Source: DATCRE01 sp964235605 (lineage in GTDB: Bacteria; Bacteroidota; Bacteroidia; Cytophagales; Cyclobacteriaceae). Taken from it: DNA of 64,000 bases. Shown piece after piece: positions 47,892 through 57,245 of the stretch. The notes under the pieces are model-generated. The model saw only the letters and a list, made by a program, of their open reading frames with translations. It did not search any database and was not told where the DNA came from. Position numbers and translations under genes: made by a program. The stretch lies in NCBI GenBank assembly GCA_964235605.1, contig CAXSCR010000009.1, positions 1 to 64,000 of the forward strand, read 5' to 3'. The stretch's first letter is position 1; each line of letters starts with the position of its first letter.

Positions 47892-48833
47892 TTAATTTTT
47901 AGTATCTAGATACTTATTCAATTCTTCAATGGTGATTTCATACGTAAATACATCATTGATTTTATAGTAATTATTTTTATCTAACGTATAATCGTAGGCA
48001 AATTTTACGAAGGTAAGTTTATCTTCCTCAAAGTCGAACAATTGCGCCATTCCTTTCACCTGCGACGTATTAACGCAGTTGGATTTTAGAACTTGTTTTG
48101 CAATAATCATCTTCGCGTCAGAGAATGATTTAGATCGAATTGAGTTACAAGCACTTTCATAATCCCCGTTACCTAATTCACATGATTCCCAATATCCATT
48201 ATCAGAGTTCCCTCCGTTATTAGAATTGTTACCATTGTAGGAAGAGTTGCTTGATGATGTTGTGGTGGTAGTAGTGGTGGTTGTACTGTTAAGCGTTGGG
48301 TCTTGAATATTGGCATTGATATTCACACTAATATTCGCATTTACAACAGGCATGCCCACATTTGAATTCATAGTCATTCCTGTATTCATGTTACCTTGAT
48401 TAACCGTTGTGGTTTGTATGGTAGTCGTGGTGTTGGTATTGCCTGAATTACTACTAACAACAGTTGGTGCATTTCGTTCAATAATGACTGGATGATTGTT
48501 TGATGATATAGGTGCTGAACTCACCATTCTAAAAGTGTATTCGCCCTTCTTATTTTTTACAATGCTTAGTGTTGTTTCTTCATTTTGTGTAAGCATCACA
48601 TATTTGGAAAGTTCAGGTGTGGTCTTAGCAAAAACAATTCGCACCTTAACCCCTTCTCCAGTAATGCCTGATTTCTTTACGTTACTTTGAGGTGAAGCAT
48701 TTATTTGTTGCCCATTTACATAGACTGTAAATGTTAGACCTTCATCTGAGAAGATCACTAGATTAGAAGTCTGTGCGCAGACTGTAAGCTCGCAGACTAA
48801 GAATAGTAAGATTGAGGTAATGAAGGCTTTCAT
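47892..48833 (-). CDS. DUF4476 domain protein with low-complexity linker
   Basis: A 313-residue exported protein with signal peptide (ITSILLFLVCELTVCAQ). An N-terminal beta-rich domain (about 20-110: VIFSDEGLTFTVYVNGQQIN, GEGVKVRIVFAKT) is followed by a linker of Asn, Thr and Ser runs (about 125-215). The C-terminal DUF4476 domain has CNSIRSKSFSDAKMIIAKQV, VKGMAQLFDFEEDKLTFVKF and YDYTLDKNNYYKI. DUF4476 is widespread in Bacteroidota exported proteins with no known activity. Confidence 0.85.
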   Translation of the reverse strand: MKAFITSILLFLVCELTVCAQTSNLVIFSDEGLTFTVYVNGQQINASPQSNVKKSGITGEGVKVRIVFAKTTPELSKYVMLTQNEETTLSIVKNKKGEYTFRMVSSAPISSNNHPVIIERNAPTVVSSNSGNTNTTTTIQTTTVNQGNMNTGMTMNSNVGMPVVNANISVNINANIQDPTLNSTTTTTTTTTSSSNSSYNGNNSNNGGNSDNGYWESCELGNGDYESACNSIRSKSFSDAKMIIAKQVLKSNCVNTSQVKGMAQLFDFEEDKLTFVKFAYDYTLDKNNYYKINDVFTYEITIEELNKYLDTKN

Positions 48834-48956
48834 GATATTAGTATTAATGTTTTTAGAATTTTAAGCAATTAAGACAAAATACGAGCTAAACTAATTACCA
48901 TGTAATTTTATCGATTGTTTGCAAAAATTTTGTAGATGAATCATGGCGGATTGTTC

Positions 48957-48992
48957 ATTAAACATCGGTTACATATTAAACATCGGTTACAT
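48957..48992. repeat. Tandem 18-bp repeat, two copies
   Basis: ATTAAACATCGGTTACAT occurs twice head to tail (48957-48974 and 48975-48992). It lies upstream of the DUF4476 gene and could be an operator or a slippage duplication. Confidence 0.7.
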
Positions 48993-49128
48993 CTAGATAA
49001 GTCTTAAAAGCGTCTAACGAACACAGCGCAACGAACGTCTTAAAGTCTAAATACATTTAGTAATGTAAATCGATGTTTAGTAACAATGATGACAACAGTC
49101 TTGGCGAGCTTCGCGGTGCAAATGGCTA

Positions 49129-50258
49129 CTATTCAGATTGCGTTATAGTCTCCCACCAACGTGTTGTATTTTGGATATGATCAAGTAATATGGGTTCTCC
49201 AATTTTGGGTGTAGTTAGTTTTACATTTCGTATCAATGCTTGCTTTGAAACACGTTCTATGGGCTCACGCCAGGGATGAAGTGCTAATTTAAACTTAGCC
49301 CAATGTACAGGCATCAAGATATGTCTGTTTTTAAATCTATCGCTGCTTCAACCACTTGCTCAGGCATCATGTGTATGTAAGGCCACTGGAGGTCATATTG
49401 ACCACATTCCAACAAGGCAATATTAAATGGACCAAACTTGTCGCCAATTGTTTTAAATGAGTTATCATAGCCCGAATCGCCTCCAATAAATATTTTATAG
49501 CCACTCAGGTTTAAAGCATAAGAGGACCATAACGTCTTATTCCGTATGAAGCCTCTGCCGGAAAAATGCCGGGCAGGAGTTGAAGTTAGGGTGACATCAG
49601 AGAATAGGTTTTTGCTTTCCCACCAATCAAGTTCAATTATTTTGTTTTCTTCAATGCCCCAATGCACAAGATGAGTGCCTATGCCTAGTGGTACGCAAAA
49701 CAAATTCGTTCGATCTTTAAGTTTAATAATTGTATTGTAATCAAGATGGTCATAATGATCGTGACTTATTACTACAACATCTACCGGAGGAAAATCTTCT
49801 ATTTTGTAAGTAGTGGTAACAGGATAGTTTTTTGTACCCGCGTATTGAACTGGCGAGGCTCTTTCACTGAACATGGGATCGACCAAAATGTGTCTACCCT
49901 TAAAAGCGATAAGATAGGATGAATGTCCAAACCAAATAATTTGGGCGATGTTTTTATCTAACGAAAGTAAATTGGTATTCACGACAGGCAAAGGTTCAGC
50001 AGGCTCGCGATCTATCCCTTTGGAAAATAGGAAGTCTTTTATCATGCCGAAATAAGAAACTCCATCCGCCAACATGGGTGTATTCTCAATGTTCTCAAAA
50101 CTTCCGTTTTTGTATTGAGGGGAACGTTCTATTCTTTTTAGTCTTTCTCCTTGAGGTAATTTTCCGAATGATCGTTGTTGCATAAAAATAAAGGTAATTA
50201 GAGCCAAGAGAATAGTTCCTACCCCTAGCACTTTTGATAGCTTAATAAGAAATTTCAT
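49129..50258 (-). pseudogene. MBL-fold (NAPE-PLD/RomA-like) metallo-hydrolase, single frameshift
   Basis: The main frame (49314-50258) has an N-terminal membrane helix (VLGVGTILLALITFIFM), then the MBL fold: WFGHSSYLI, ILVDPMFSERASPV, the metal motif VISHDHYDHLDY, ARHFSGRG, FIGGDSGYD and HMMPEQVVEAAIDLKT. It then stops (DIS). A shift of one base near 49317-49326 gives HILMPVHWAKFKLALHPWRE and the usual C-terminus, ending at 49129. The family normally contains the MPVHW metal-site His that the truncated form would lose, so the truncated product should be inactive. The lesion is not in a long homopolymer, which slightly favours a real mutation. Confidence 0.85.
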
Positions 50259-50371
50259 ACGCTATAGACGGCAGAGATACTAAATTATTGTATATCAATT
50301 GCAATAGATGCTTTGGAGTTGTTACATATTATTATATTCGAATGAACGAACCGGATTGACGTGTCCAAAAT

Positions 50372-51697
50372 TCATTTATTTTTTTTTAGAGGTTCTTTAT
50401 CGGCATTGAAAAGTTTTGGGGTACTTCTCATGTTCCTTTCAGCGTCATCACCTCTGTTCTGTTCAGCGCTTATGTCTTTCATTTCTTCATATTTGATTGG
50501 CGCTATGAGACATCCACTTTGAGTAGGTAATACATCCTTCCAATCTTTTATAAGTTGCTTATAGGCTTTTCCAACTGGTCGAATGTTGCGGTCGAGGTCA
50601 TATAGTCCAGCTGAGTTTGATTTGCCTTCATTCTCACGAAGTGCACTGTTCCAATCAACTTGGTCTATTAGGGAGTACCAAGTAAATCCAAGAATCGGAA
50701 TTCCATCATTTCGTATCCGCATCACATTGGCCCATTCCTTCAATAACCACTTAATGGCTTCCTTTCCAGTATGTCCCTGGGGTATATTTGTTTCAGTATG
50801 CATGATTGGAATACGATACCGTTCATAGTATTGTGACGTGATGACATAATATCCCAAGACCTCTCCTGCGCTGCGGGTTCTACCACTAGGTGATACACGA
50901 TGCTCATTGTTGATATAGTAATCATTACCCATGATGCAGTGCCGCTTAAGATTATGGCTAAGAAAAAAATGATACTCATCTCGAGTCAATCCATTGTCCA
51001 TAAGATATTCATACATGTCTGAGTCAATACGTTTGCCATAATTTAGATCAAGCGATAAGAATCGCCTCGCGTTCATTAACTCGGCTGGCTTAATTGCTTT
51101 TGGATTTTTTGCATGGAAATATTCCGTTGACTCACTTTGAATAAAGATTGCATCAGGGCGTACTTTAAGTATTTCCTGCATGGCCATCACATTCGCTTTT
51201 ACAATATATTTTAAGGCAGTTGCAAATGATAAGTCTGTTGTAAGCTGTTCATTCCACCAACCATAATAAGCAGAGAACAAGGCGCATATATACATTTCAT
51301 TAATAGGTGTATACAGTTGTATCCAGGGGTAGCGTTTAGCGAAACTTGAAGCATAAGATGCAAATAGCTTAGGGAAGTCTGGATTTTGGAAATTCCCAAT
51401 CCAATCTGGTACACCAAAATGGCATAGATCTACAATGGGTAATATTTTCCTTTTCCGTAAATCATTGTAAACTAAATCTGAAAAACTCCAATCGTACTCA
51501 TCTGCTTGGAGGTAAACGCGATGGAGCGGTACACCATAACGTAAAAAGCTGATACCTAATTCCTGCACCAGGTCAAAGTCTTTAGCCCATTGATCGTAAT
51601 GTTTACACTTTTCAAACTCGTCTACTCTGTGCTTCCCATTCTGTATGGTGGGATTACTATTTTCAATCCCAGTTGCAAACATGAATCTATAAGGCAT
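50372..51697 (-). CDS. Glycoside hydrolase family 1-like enzyme
   Basis: A 441-residue cytosolic TIM-barrel glycosidase. The start at 51697 (MPYRFMFATGIENSNPTI) is preferred because the frame further upstream runs into the M1 fragment. Features of the clan include DLVQELGISFLRYGVPLHRV, PIVDLCHFGVPDWIGNFQNP, the acid/base E in LYTPINEMYI (about 134) and the nucleophile E in PIMHTETNIP (about 302). The family consensus at these sites is TxNEP and TENG, so both are divergent but keep the Glu. GILGFTWYSLIDQVDWN resembles the aglycone-site block. No signal peptide. The likely role is hydrolysing imported glycosides. Confidence 0.82.
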   Translation of the reverse strand: MPYRFMFATGIENSNPTIQNGKHRVDEFEKCKHYDQWAKDFDLVQELGISFLRYGVPLHRVYLQADEYDWSFSDLVYNDLRKRKILPIVDLCHFGVPDWIGNFQNPDFPKLFASYASSFAKRYPWIQLYTPINEMYICALFSAYYGWWNEQLTTDLSFATALKYIVKANVMAMQEILKVRPDAIFIQSESTEYFHAKNPKAIKPAELMNARRFLSLDLNYGKRIDSDMYEYLMDNGLTRDEYHFFLSHNLKRHCIMGNDYYINNEHRVSPSGRTRSAGEVLGYYVITSQYYERYRIPIMHTETNIPQGHTGKEAIKWLLKEWANVMRIRNDGIPILGFTWYSLIDQVDWNSALRENEGKSNSAGLYDLDRNIRPVGKAYKQLIKDWKDVLPTQSGCLIAPIKYEEMKDISAEQNRGDDAERNMRSTPKLFNADKEPLKKNK

Positions 51698-51757
51698 AAG
51701 CAAAGTTTTTTTACTAAAAGCAATAAATATATGCCAGGATGAAGTCACCGAGTATAG

Positions 51758-51803
51758 TAGTCAGTAAAGTCATTTAAACAGTAATTTTTCAAAGTAGGAT
51801 TAA
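51758..51803. repeat. M1 element terminal fragment
   Basis: TAGTCAGTAAAGTCATTTAA, then ACAG and TCAAAGTAGGATTAA, matches the right end of M1 copy 2 (21924-21968). The left part of the element is missing. It lies between the GH1-like gene and the esterase gene. Confidence 0.75.
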
Positions 51804-51820
51804 AGTCTATCTAATTATAA

Positions 51821-52729
51821 TTACTTTAAATGATCTTCTAGAAATTTATAAAGTTTAGTACGTACTTCTTCATTATCGAACATCTCTCCATAATGCGGAG
51901 CATCCTTTACAACAATCATTTCATTTTTTACGTGTGCAAGGTCAAGATATGATTTCAATAAATAAGATTGCGCTGTAGGCACATCTGAATCTTTTTCACC
52001 ATGCACGATGAAGAAAGGCGGATCATTCTGATCAACATAGGTAACAGGACTAGCAAGCTTACTTACATCAGGTCTTTTTAATGGTGACGTACCTAATAAT
52101 TTTGAAATAGGATTGTCTAAATCGTTAGGATTAGCATTCCCAAAAAATAATAGAAAATCACTTGGTCCATAGAAATCAATCACAGCTTTAATGTTGAATA
52201 AAGGCTTCTTTTTTGAAGCATAGAACTCGCTAACACTGCTGTTATTGGATAAACCCAGTAATGAGGCTAAGTGCCCACCGGCTGAAAAGCCAATTAACGC
52301 AAATCGATTTTTATCTAGTTTGTATTTCACAGCATTATTATATAAGAACTCCACGCCTTGTTCACAATCTTGAATTTGCGCAGGGAATATAGCAGTTGTG
52401 CTATGTCTATAATCAATGGAGGCAAGGGCATACCCTTTATCCACAAGGCTCTTAATCGTGGTTTTCATATAGCCCATGTCTGCATACTTATCATTAAACA
52501 TCCACGCTCCTCCATGAATCCAAATTAAAAGCGGCGTGTTTGAGCTTGCATTTGCAGGAAGGTAAATATCTAATGTGTGTTTCTTCAAGGTATCATTCGC
52601 ATAGGGAATATTTTGATGCAAGATGGTTCCTTTAGGAAAAGTATTGTTTATAAATTCTGGTGTCTGCGCATTCGTATGTGATATAAAAAGTAACAGCGCA
52701 AATAGTAAGTTTATCTTGAAGAGCGTCAT
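51821..52729 (-). CDS. Secreted alpha/beta-hydrolase esterase (HSL/BD-FAE-like)
   Basis: The start at 52729 gives a signal peptide (MTLFKINLLFALLLFISHTN, cleavage after AQ). The oxyanion-hole motif is LIWIHGGAWMF, the nucleophile Ser (about residue 149) is in IGFSAGGHLASL, an acid residue is in VHGEKDSDVPTAQ and the catalytic His in APHYGEMF. The IHGGAW motif and GxSAGG elbow are typical of bacterial carboxylesterases, some of which remove acetyl or feruloyl groups from plant polysaccharides. It is divergent from ferritin and lies 91 bp past the GH1-like gene's frame. Confidence 0.88.
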   Translation of the reverse strand: MTLFKINLLFALLLFISHTNAQTPEFINNTFPKGTILHQNIPYANDTLKKHTLDIYLPANASSNTPLLIWIHGGAWMFNDKYADMGYMKTTIKSLVDKGYALASIDYRHSTTAIFPAQIQDCEQGVEFLYNNAVKYKLDKNRFALIGFSAGGHLASLLGLSNNSSVSEFYASKKKPLFNIKAVIDFYGPSDFLLFFGNANPNDLDNPISKLLGTSPLKRPDVSKLASPVTYVDQNDPPFFIVHGEKDSDVPTAQSYLLKSYLDLAHVKNEMIVVKDAPHYGEMFDNEEVRTKLYKFLEDHLK

Positions 52730-52890
52730 GGTATAATCATTTATTGAGTTAAGCTCCGCTAAGATCTTAATTTGTTCTCTACTTACAAAAAGATTAGACT
52801 GTATTAACAAGTAGTAGCATATGGCATAGTATTTTGTGTCTTACCGTTTTAGTCCACCTACTCGAATATTGAATTTAAATCAAAATAATA

Positions 52891-53442
52891 ATGAATACGA
52901 ATAGACTTTCTGCTAACATGGCAGCGGCTTTAAACGAGCACATGACAAAGGAGGCACATGCATCACAAATTTATTTATCCTATGGTGCTTGGGCTGATAG
53001 CCAGGGCTTAGACGGGGTTTCAAACTTTTTATTCAGGCATGCCCATGAAGAGCGAAACCACATGATGAAGATATTGGAATACATTCTAAAAAGAGGTGCC
53101 ACCGTAAAAGTATCTGCCATCCCTGCTCCACCATCAGATCCTACAAGTGTTAAACATTGTTTTGAAAAAGTATTTGAACATGAAGTCGATAACACGACCG
53201 CTATTTACAAGATAGTTAAAATGAGTCTAATTGAAGAAGATTGGGCCACATGGAATTTTATGCAATGGTTCGTAAAAGAACAAACTGAAGAGGAAACCCT
53301 AGCGCTTGAGTTATTGGGCAAAGTAAATTCTGCCGGAGGCAATAACATCAATACCGCAGCATTATATGAGCTTAATAAAGAACTCAAAGACATGCCCGAT
53401 GACGCCCAACTTGCTCAAGATGTAACATCAGACAAACCATAA
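52891..53442 (+). CDS. ftnA: Ferritin
   Basis: A 183-residue four-helix-bundle iron-storage protein. The ferroxidase-site residues appear in EHMTKEAHASQIYLSYGAWA (E, Y region), HAHEERNHMMKILEY (ExxH) and FVKEQTEEETLALELL (E, Q). It resembles bacterial FtnA without haem-ligand features of bacterioferritin. It oxidises Fe(II) and stores iron as a mineral core in a 24-mer. Confidence 0.93.
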   Translation: MNTNRLSANMAAALNEHMTKEAHASQIYLSYGAWADSQGLDGVSNFLFRHAHEERNHMMKILEYILKRGATVKVSAIPAPPSDPTSVKHCFEKVFEHEVDNTTAIYKIVKMSLIEEDWATWNFMQWFVKEQTEEETLALELLGKVNSAGGNNINTAALYELNKELKDMPDDAQLAQDVTSDKP

Positions 53443-53470
53443 TTTCCAAAACACCACCGCATAATCGCAT

Positions 53471-53503
53471 TTCTAAATTTTCTCCACCGGAGAAAATTTA
53501 GAA
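53471..53503. terminator. Bidirectional terminator between ferritin and DinB genes
   Basis: TTCTAAATTTTCTCC (53471-53485) pairs perfectly with GGAGAAAATTTAGAA (53489-53503) around a 3-nt loop. It lies between convergent genes. Confidence 0.75.
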
Positions 53504-53513
53504 TACCCAATAC

Positions 53514-54068
53514 CTAGTTTAAATTCCTCAACGCCTGCAAAACATGTCTTTCATTATGTGAAATTAGAAATTGAAAGGCATCACCTAGTTTAAACGTAAT
53601 CCATTTAAAAATTGAAAGCGGAATTTTAACGCGGTTCAAATCTACGTGCTGAGCTTCGTTTAGGTACGAGAGGAAAGTTTCTTGTTGCTCAATAAATTCA
53701 GCAATTACAGCATGGGCATTTAGGTTGACCCCAGGTATATAATTCTTTAAAGCTTTATACTTCTTCGTTCCTGTTTTAGGATCCATCATGCGCGTAAAGT
53801 AATTACCAAACCATGAGCTAGTGAAAATTTCAGATGAAGGCTTGCCTTTTTGTTTATCCAACCCTTTTCTGATCTGCGGTAGATAATAATGTCCATAACT
53901 ATTTAAATGATCCATACATTGCGCAATACTCCAACCTCCAGATGCAGCAGGTTTAAGTAAATCTGAGTCTATCATGTTTTGAAATCGTACCGCTTCTTGT
54001 AAATGACCTTCTACTTTCCTTTCAAGCTCATTTAACAATGTTGCTTTTTGAATAGATGGCGTTTTCAT
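53514..54068 (-). CDS. DinB family protein
   Basis: A 184-residue four-helix protein of the DinB/YfiT metal-dependent superfamily. The metal-ligand histidines are seen in WSIAQCMDHLNSYGHYYLPQ and SHNERHVLQALRNL at the C-terminus. Members are thiol-dependent S-transferases or of unknown role. Confidence 0.8.
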   Translation of the reverse strand: MKTPSIQKATLLNELERKVEGHLQEAVRFQNMIDSDLLKPAASGGWSIAQCMDHLNSYGHYYLPQIRKGLDKQKGKPSSEIFTSSWFGNYFTRMMDPKTGTKKYKALKNYIPGVNLNAHAVIAEFIEQQETFLSYLNEAQHVDLNRVKIPLSIFKWITFKLGDAFQFLISHNERHVLQALRNLN

Positions 54069-54309
54069 TGCTGTTGCTTTTAATTACAATGCAAAGTTGT
54101 GTTAAACATAAAAGTTAAATCTTGGTAATTTCCAACATTTTAAATTTTCACTTTGTTGATGAGTTTGCTAAAGTTTGTAAGATATCTCATTTTGTTTATT
54201 TAAAGTCGCTCATTCCACAGACTTACATAAAGTTACAAGGTGATTAGCTTGGTACATATATTTGAATAATTTAACCCAAACTCTTTTCTGCTTTCAGTAA
54301 TTTAAGTCA

Positions 54310-54317
54310 TAACTTTG
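54310..54317 (+). promoter_or_regulatory. Promoter -7 box of the ATE-like gene
   Basis: TAACTTTG matches TAnnTTTG; the start codon lies 44 bp downstream. No clear -33 element. Confidence 0.35.
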
Positions 54318-54361
54318 CTTGTTATGTTGTGGTAAAGAACACATACGTATATAACTAAAAT

Positions 54362-55417
54362 ATGTTTGCACAGGTACGTTGCCCTGATATATTACTTCCT
54401 GAAGAACTTGACAATTACCTTGAAAGGGGTTGGTTTAGGATGGGGCAAAATATATTCACCACAAATTTTTTAAACTTTAACGGCTTTTTTTATAACGCCA
54501 TCTGGTTGCGCATCCCACTGAATGGTTTACCCATAAATGGCTCTCAGCAGAAAATCATCAAACGTAATTCGGCATTTAGAACAGAGATTCGAAAGGCGTT
54601 CATTAATCCTGAAAAAGAAGCTTTATTTGATATTTATAAAGAAAGTGTCCCTTTTAATACCGCCGCTACATTACAGAATCTTTTATTTGGCAAGGCCTTT
54701 CGTGCCATCTACAACACCCACGAAGTAAATGTTTACGACGGTAATAAATTGATAGCGACTGGTTTTTTTGACTTGGGCAGCATGAGTGCGGCCGGTATTA
54801 CTTGCTTTTATGATCCGTCCTATAAAAAGTACAGCTTAGGTAAGTATCTTATTTACCTAAAACTAGATTATTGCCGACAAATGAATTTCAAATACTTCTA
54901 TCCGGGTTATTTTGTTCCTGGCTATTCGTTGTTTGATTATAAGCTGGAAATTGGTAAGGCTACGCTGCAGTACTTTGAGATAAGCAAACAGCAGTGGTAT
55001 TCTATAAATGATTTCTCCCCGAAGCATAACGCCCTTCAGGTTATGCAGGCTCATTTAATTGCAATACAGATGCGCTTGTCTGACGCAGGAATTGCTAGTA
55101 CAATCTTTAAATATGAGTTTTTCGATGTAAATACATTGCCTGATCTAATGGATATTGACTTTTTTGATTTCCCGGTTTTTTTGTATTTGGATTTGCCTGG
55201 TAACGGAATAAGTCCAACAATAGTTTTTGACGTGCGTGATCATCACTATCATTTGATTCAATGTAGCAGTTTGTGGTCATCAAATATGCCCAACGTAAAT
55301 GAAATATACTCGTCTGATCTATTTAGAATCGAACACTTTATTTTTTCAAGTAAGAATGAAATAGACATGGTTGCAAATGTTTGTTCGCATTTCAGTATTG
55401 TAAATTTAAAATCTTAA
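54362..55417 (+). CDS. Arginyl/leucyl-tRNA-protein transferase-like (ATE C-terminal, GNAT-fold) protein
   Basis: A 351-residue protein whose central part carries the hallmarks of the ATE C-terminal domain: IATGFFDLGSMSAAGITCFY (131-150), DPSYKKYSLGKYLIYLKLDY (151-170), CRQMNFKYFY (171-180) and PGYFVPGY (181-188). An N-terminal segment with Cys7 (VRCPDILLPEELDNYLERGW) stands in for the Cys-rich region of ATE. The C-terminal 130 residues are not recognised. ATE/Bpt enzymes add an amino acid to exposed N-termini as a degradation signal. Whether this one uses charged tRNA is unknown; a GNAT acyltransferase is the alternative. Confidence 0.72.
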   Translation: MFAQVRCPDILLPEELDNYLERGWFRMGQNIFTTNFLNFNGFFYNAIWLRIPLNGLPINGSQQKIIKRNSAFRTEIRKAFINPEKEALFDIYKESVPFNTAATLQNLLFGKAFRAIYNTHEVNVYDGNKLIATGFFDLGSMSAAGITCFYDPSYKKYSLGKYLIYLKLDYCRQMNFKYFYPGYFVPGYSLFDYKLEIGKATLQYFEISKQQWYSINDFSPKHNALQVMQAHLIAIQMRLSDAGIASTIFKYEFFDVNTLPDLMDIDFFDFPVFLYLDLPGNGISPTIVFDVRDHHYHLIQCSSLWSSNMPNVNEIYSSDLFRIEHFIFSSKNEIDMVANVCSHFSIVNLKS

Positions 55418-55450
55418 CGCTTTTGCAAAGGTTACGGATTGGCCATAAAA

Positions 55451-55484
55451 AAAGTTGCCTATGCTAACTGCTGTAGGCAACTTT
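55451..55484. terminator. Bidirectional terminator between ATE-like and Hsp20 genes
   Basis: AAAGTTGCCTA (55451-55461) pairs with TAGGCAACTTT (55474-55484), with an A-run on one side and T-rich sequence on the other. It separates convergent genes. Confidence 0.8.
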
Positions 55485-55495
55485 ATCATTGCATG

Positions 55496-55873
55496 TTATT
55501 CTTCCTTAATTTTAGTCGTTTGGTTGTATCCACTGGACAATTTAAAAGGAAGATTTACAACTAATTCATTCTCGTCATAAGTTGCTTTAATTCTACTCGC
55601 TTCTATAAAGTAAGGAATATCTTGATTGTAAACAATCTGTGGTACATGCGTTAACTTGCCGTTACAATTTATAGGTACTAAATAATAAACAGAAAGCTCA
55701 TCATTACTAATTTCTACCTGAAGTAAATCTCTATTAACTCCCGGCACTCGAACTCTCATTTCACGTCCCGAAGACTTTTCTTGTAGTGAAAGAAAAGGTT
55801 CACTCCGACCCCCATTTAGCGTGTTTGAAACATCAACTGAGGTAATTATATTTCTTAATATCTTTTTCTCCAT
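55496..55873 (-). CDS. Hsp20/alpha-crystallin family small heat-shock protein
   Basis: A 125-residue protein with a single alpha-crystallin domain: MRVRVPGVNRDLLQVEISND, ELSVYYLVP, YFIEASRIKATYDENELVVN, then LPF. The short N- and C-terminal arms and the divergent IxI region (VVNLPFKL) fit Bacteroidota members. It is a holdase chaperone binding unfolded proteins. Confidence 0.78.
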   Translation of the reverse strand: MEKKILRNIITSVDVSNTLNGGRSEPFLSLQEKSSGREMRVRVPGVNRDLLQVEISNDELSVYYLVPINCNGKLTHVPQIVYNQDIPYFIEASRIKATYDENELVVNLPFKLSSGYNQTTKIKEE

Positions 55874-56154
55874 TATTCATTTCTCCTTCTTTGACCGTTA
55901 CAGACAATACTTAGACCATGAACATCTTTAAGCCAAAAAGACGCATGCAATAGACAAAATATCCAATAAAATGAAGAACTTTTTCGGAAGCAGAAATTAT
56001 GTCAATAAATTAGAGCAAGTTCATCATAATATATCCATCGTAAAGCATGAGCATTTAATCAACTGAATTAGATCAGTGACAGTAATATAGCGGTGCGTTG
56101 CAATAAATAAACGATATCAAAGACTATAATTGTATTGAATAACTAATATATAAT

Positions 56155-56913
56155 ATGAAAAACAAGATAGCATTAATAACAGGCGGAAGCCGTGGCCTTG
56201 GTAAAAATATGGCATTGCGATTAGCGCAGAATGGAAGTGATATAATACTTACCTACCATACAAGGAAAGAGGAGGCCAATCAGGTAGTTTTTGAGATCGA
56301 GTCATTGGGAAGAAAGGCTGTAGCCCTTCAGTTTGATATTGGTGATATAAACGCTATCGATGGATTCATACAACAGGTCTCTAAAACCCTAAAACAAAAG
56401 TGGGATGTAGACAAATATGATTTCCTAATTAACAATGCCGGGGTTGGTGCTACCATACCTTTCGCGAATGCAACCGAGCAAGACTTTGATAAATTGATGA
56501 ATATACATTTTAAGGGCGTATACTTTCTCACACAAAAATCATTAAACATAATCAATGATAAAGGTAGAATTGTTAATCTATCTAGTGGCACAACTAGATT
56601 TTGCGTTCCTGGCTACTCTATATACGCATCCATGAAAGGGGCAATAGAAACATTTACGAGGTATCTGGCGAAAGAAGTAGGGCCACGTGGCATTACGGTA
56701 AATGTATTAGCACCTGGTCCTGTTGAAACGGATTTCAATGGCGCTGCAATTCGTAATAATCCGCAAATGAAAAATATGCTTGGTGTGCAAACTGCGCTAG
56801 GAAGGGTAGGGGAAGCAGAAGACATTGGCGGAATCATTGCGTTCTTATGTTCACCTGAAGGTTATTGGATCAATGGACAAAGAATTGAAGCATCGGGCGG
56901 AATAAATTTGTAA
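56155..56913 (+). CDS. SDR family oxidoreductase
   Basis: A 252-residue short-chain dehydrogenase. The NAD(P) motif is TGGSRGLGKNMAL, then FLINNAGVGA, a Ser in NLSSGTT, the catalytic Tyr/Lys in YSIYASMKGAIE and PGPVETDF after. TYHTRKE at the end of strand 2 suggests NADP. The closest layout is FabG-like 3-oxoacyl reductase or a sugar dehydrogenase; the substrate is unknown. Confidence 0.9.
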   Translation: MKNKIALITGGSRGLGKNMALRLAQNGSDIILTYHTRKEEANQVVFEIESLGRKAVALQFDIGDINAIDGFIQQVSKTLKQKWDVDKYDFLINNAGVGATIPFANATEQDFDKLMNIHFKGVYFLTQKSLNIINDKGRIVNLSSGTTRFCVPGYSIYASMKGAIETFTRYLAKEVGPRGITVNVLAPGPVETDFNGAAIRNNPQMKNMLGVQTALGRVGEAEDIGGIIAFLCSPEGYWINGQRIEASGGINL

Positions 56914-57230
56914 TAGACGAAGGTATAAGCCAGCTAAGATGCCTATTGGATGAGACTCTAAAAAGCTATTTTACCCTGCAAATATCATCATTGCCAGGTC
57001 GGCTTATCTTGTGACAACACCTGGTAAAGCAGTTTATATTCAATTGCTTTTAGAAGATATTTTTACGCTAAGAAGTTTATATGTTAGGCGTGCTACTGGA
57101 ACCCAAATACAAACGATTGAAATTATATTTTAAAGGGTTTATTCAAATTAAAAACCATTCCGCTTTTACTTTTTTTCCCCGTGTATAATCTCTTCCATTA
57201 AAATCCAATCCTCAATAACGGATAATTAAT
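56914..57230. other. Intergenic region, nothing recognised
   Basis: About 320 bp of AT-rich sequence without a protein-like frame; a promoter box lies at its right edge. Confidence 0.4.
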
Positions 57231-57238
57231 TATATTTG
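57231..57238 (+). promoter_or_regulatory. Promoter -7 box giving a near-leaderless transcript
   Basis: TATATTTG matches TAnnTTTG and ends only 7 bp before the ATG at 57246. Transcription starting about 7 nt after the box would begin at or next to the start codon. Confidence 0.45.
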
Positions 57239-57245
57239 CGCCCGC

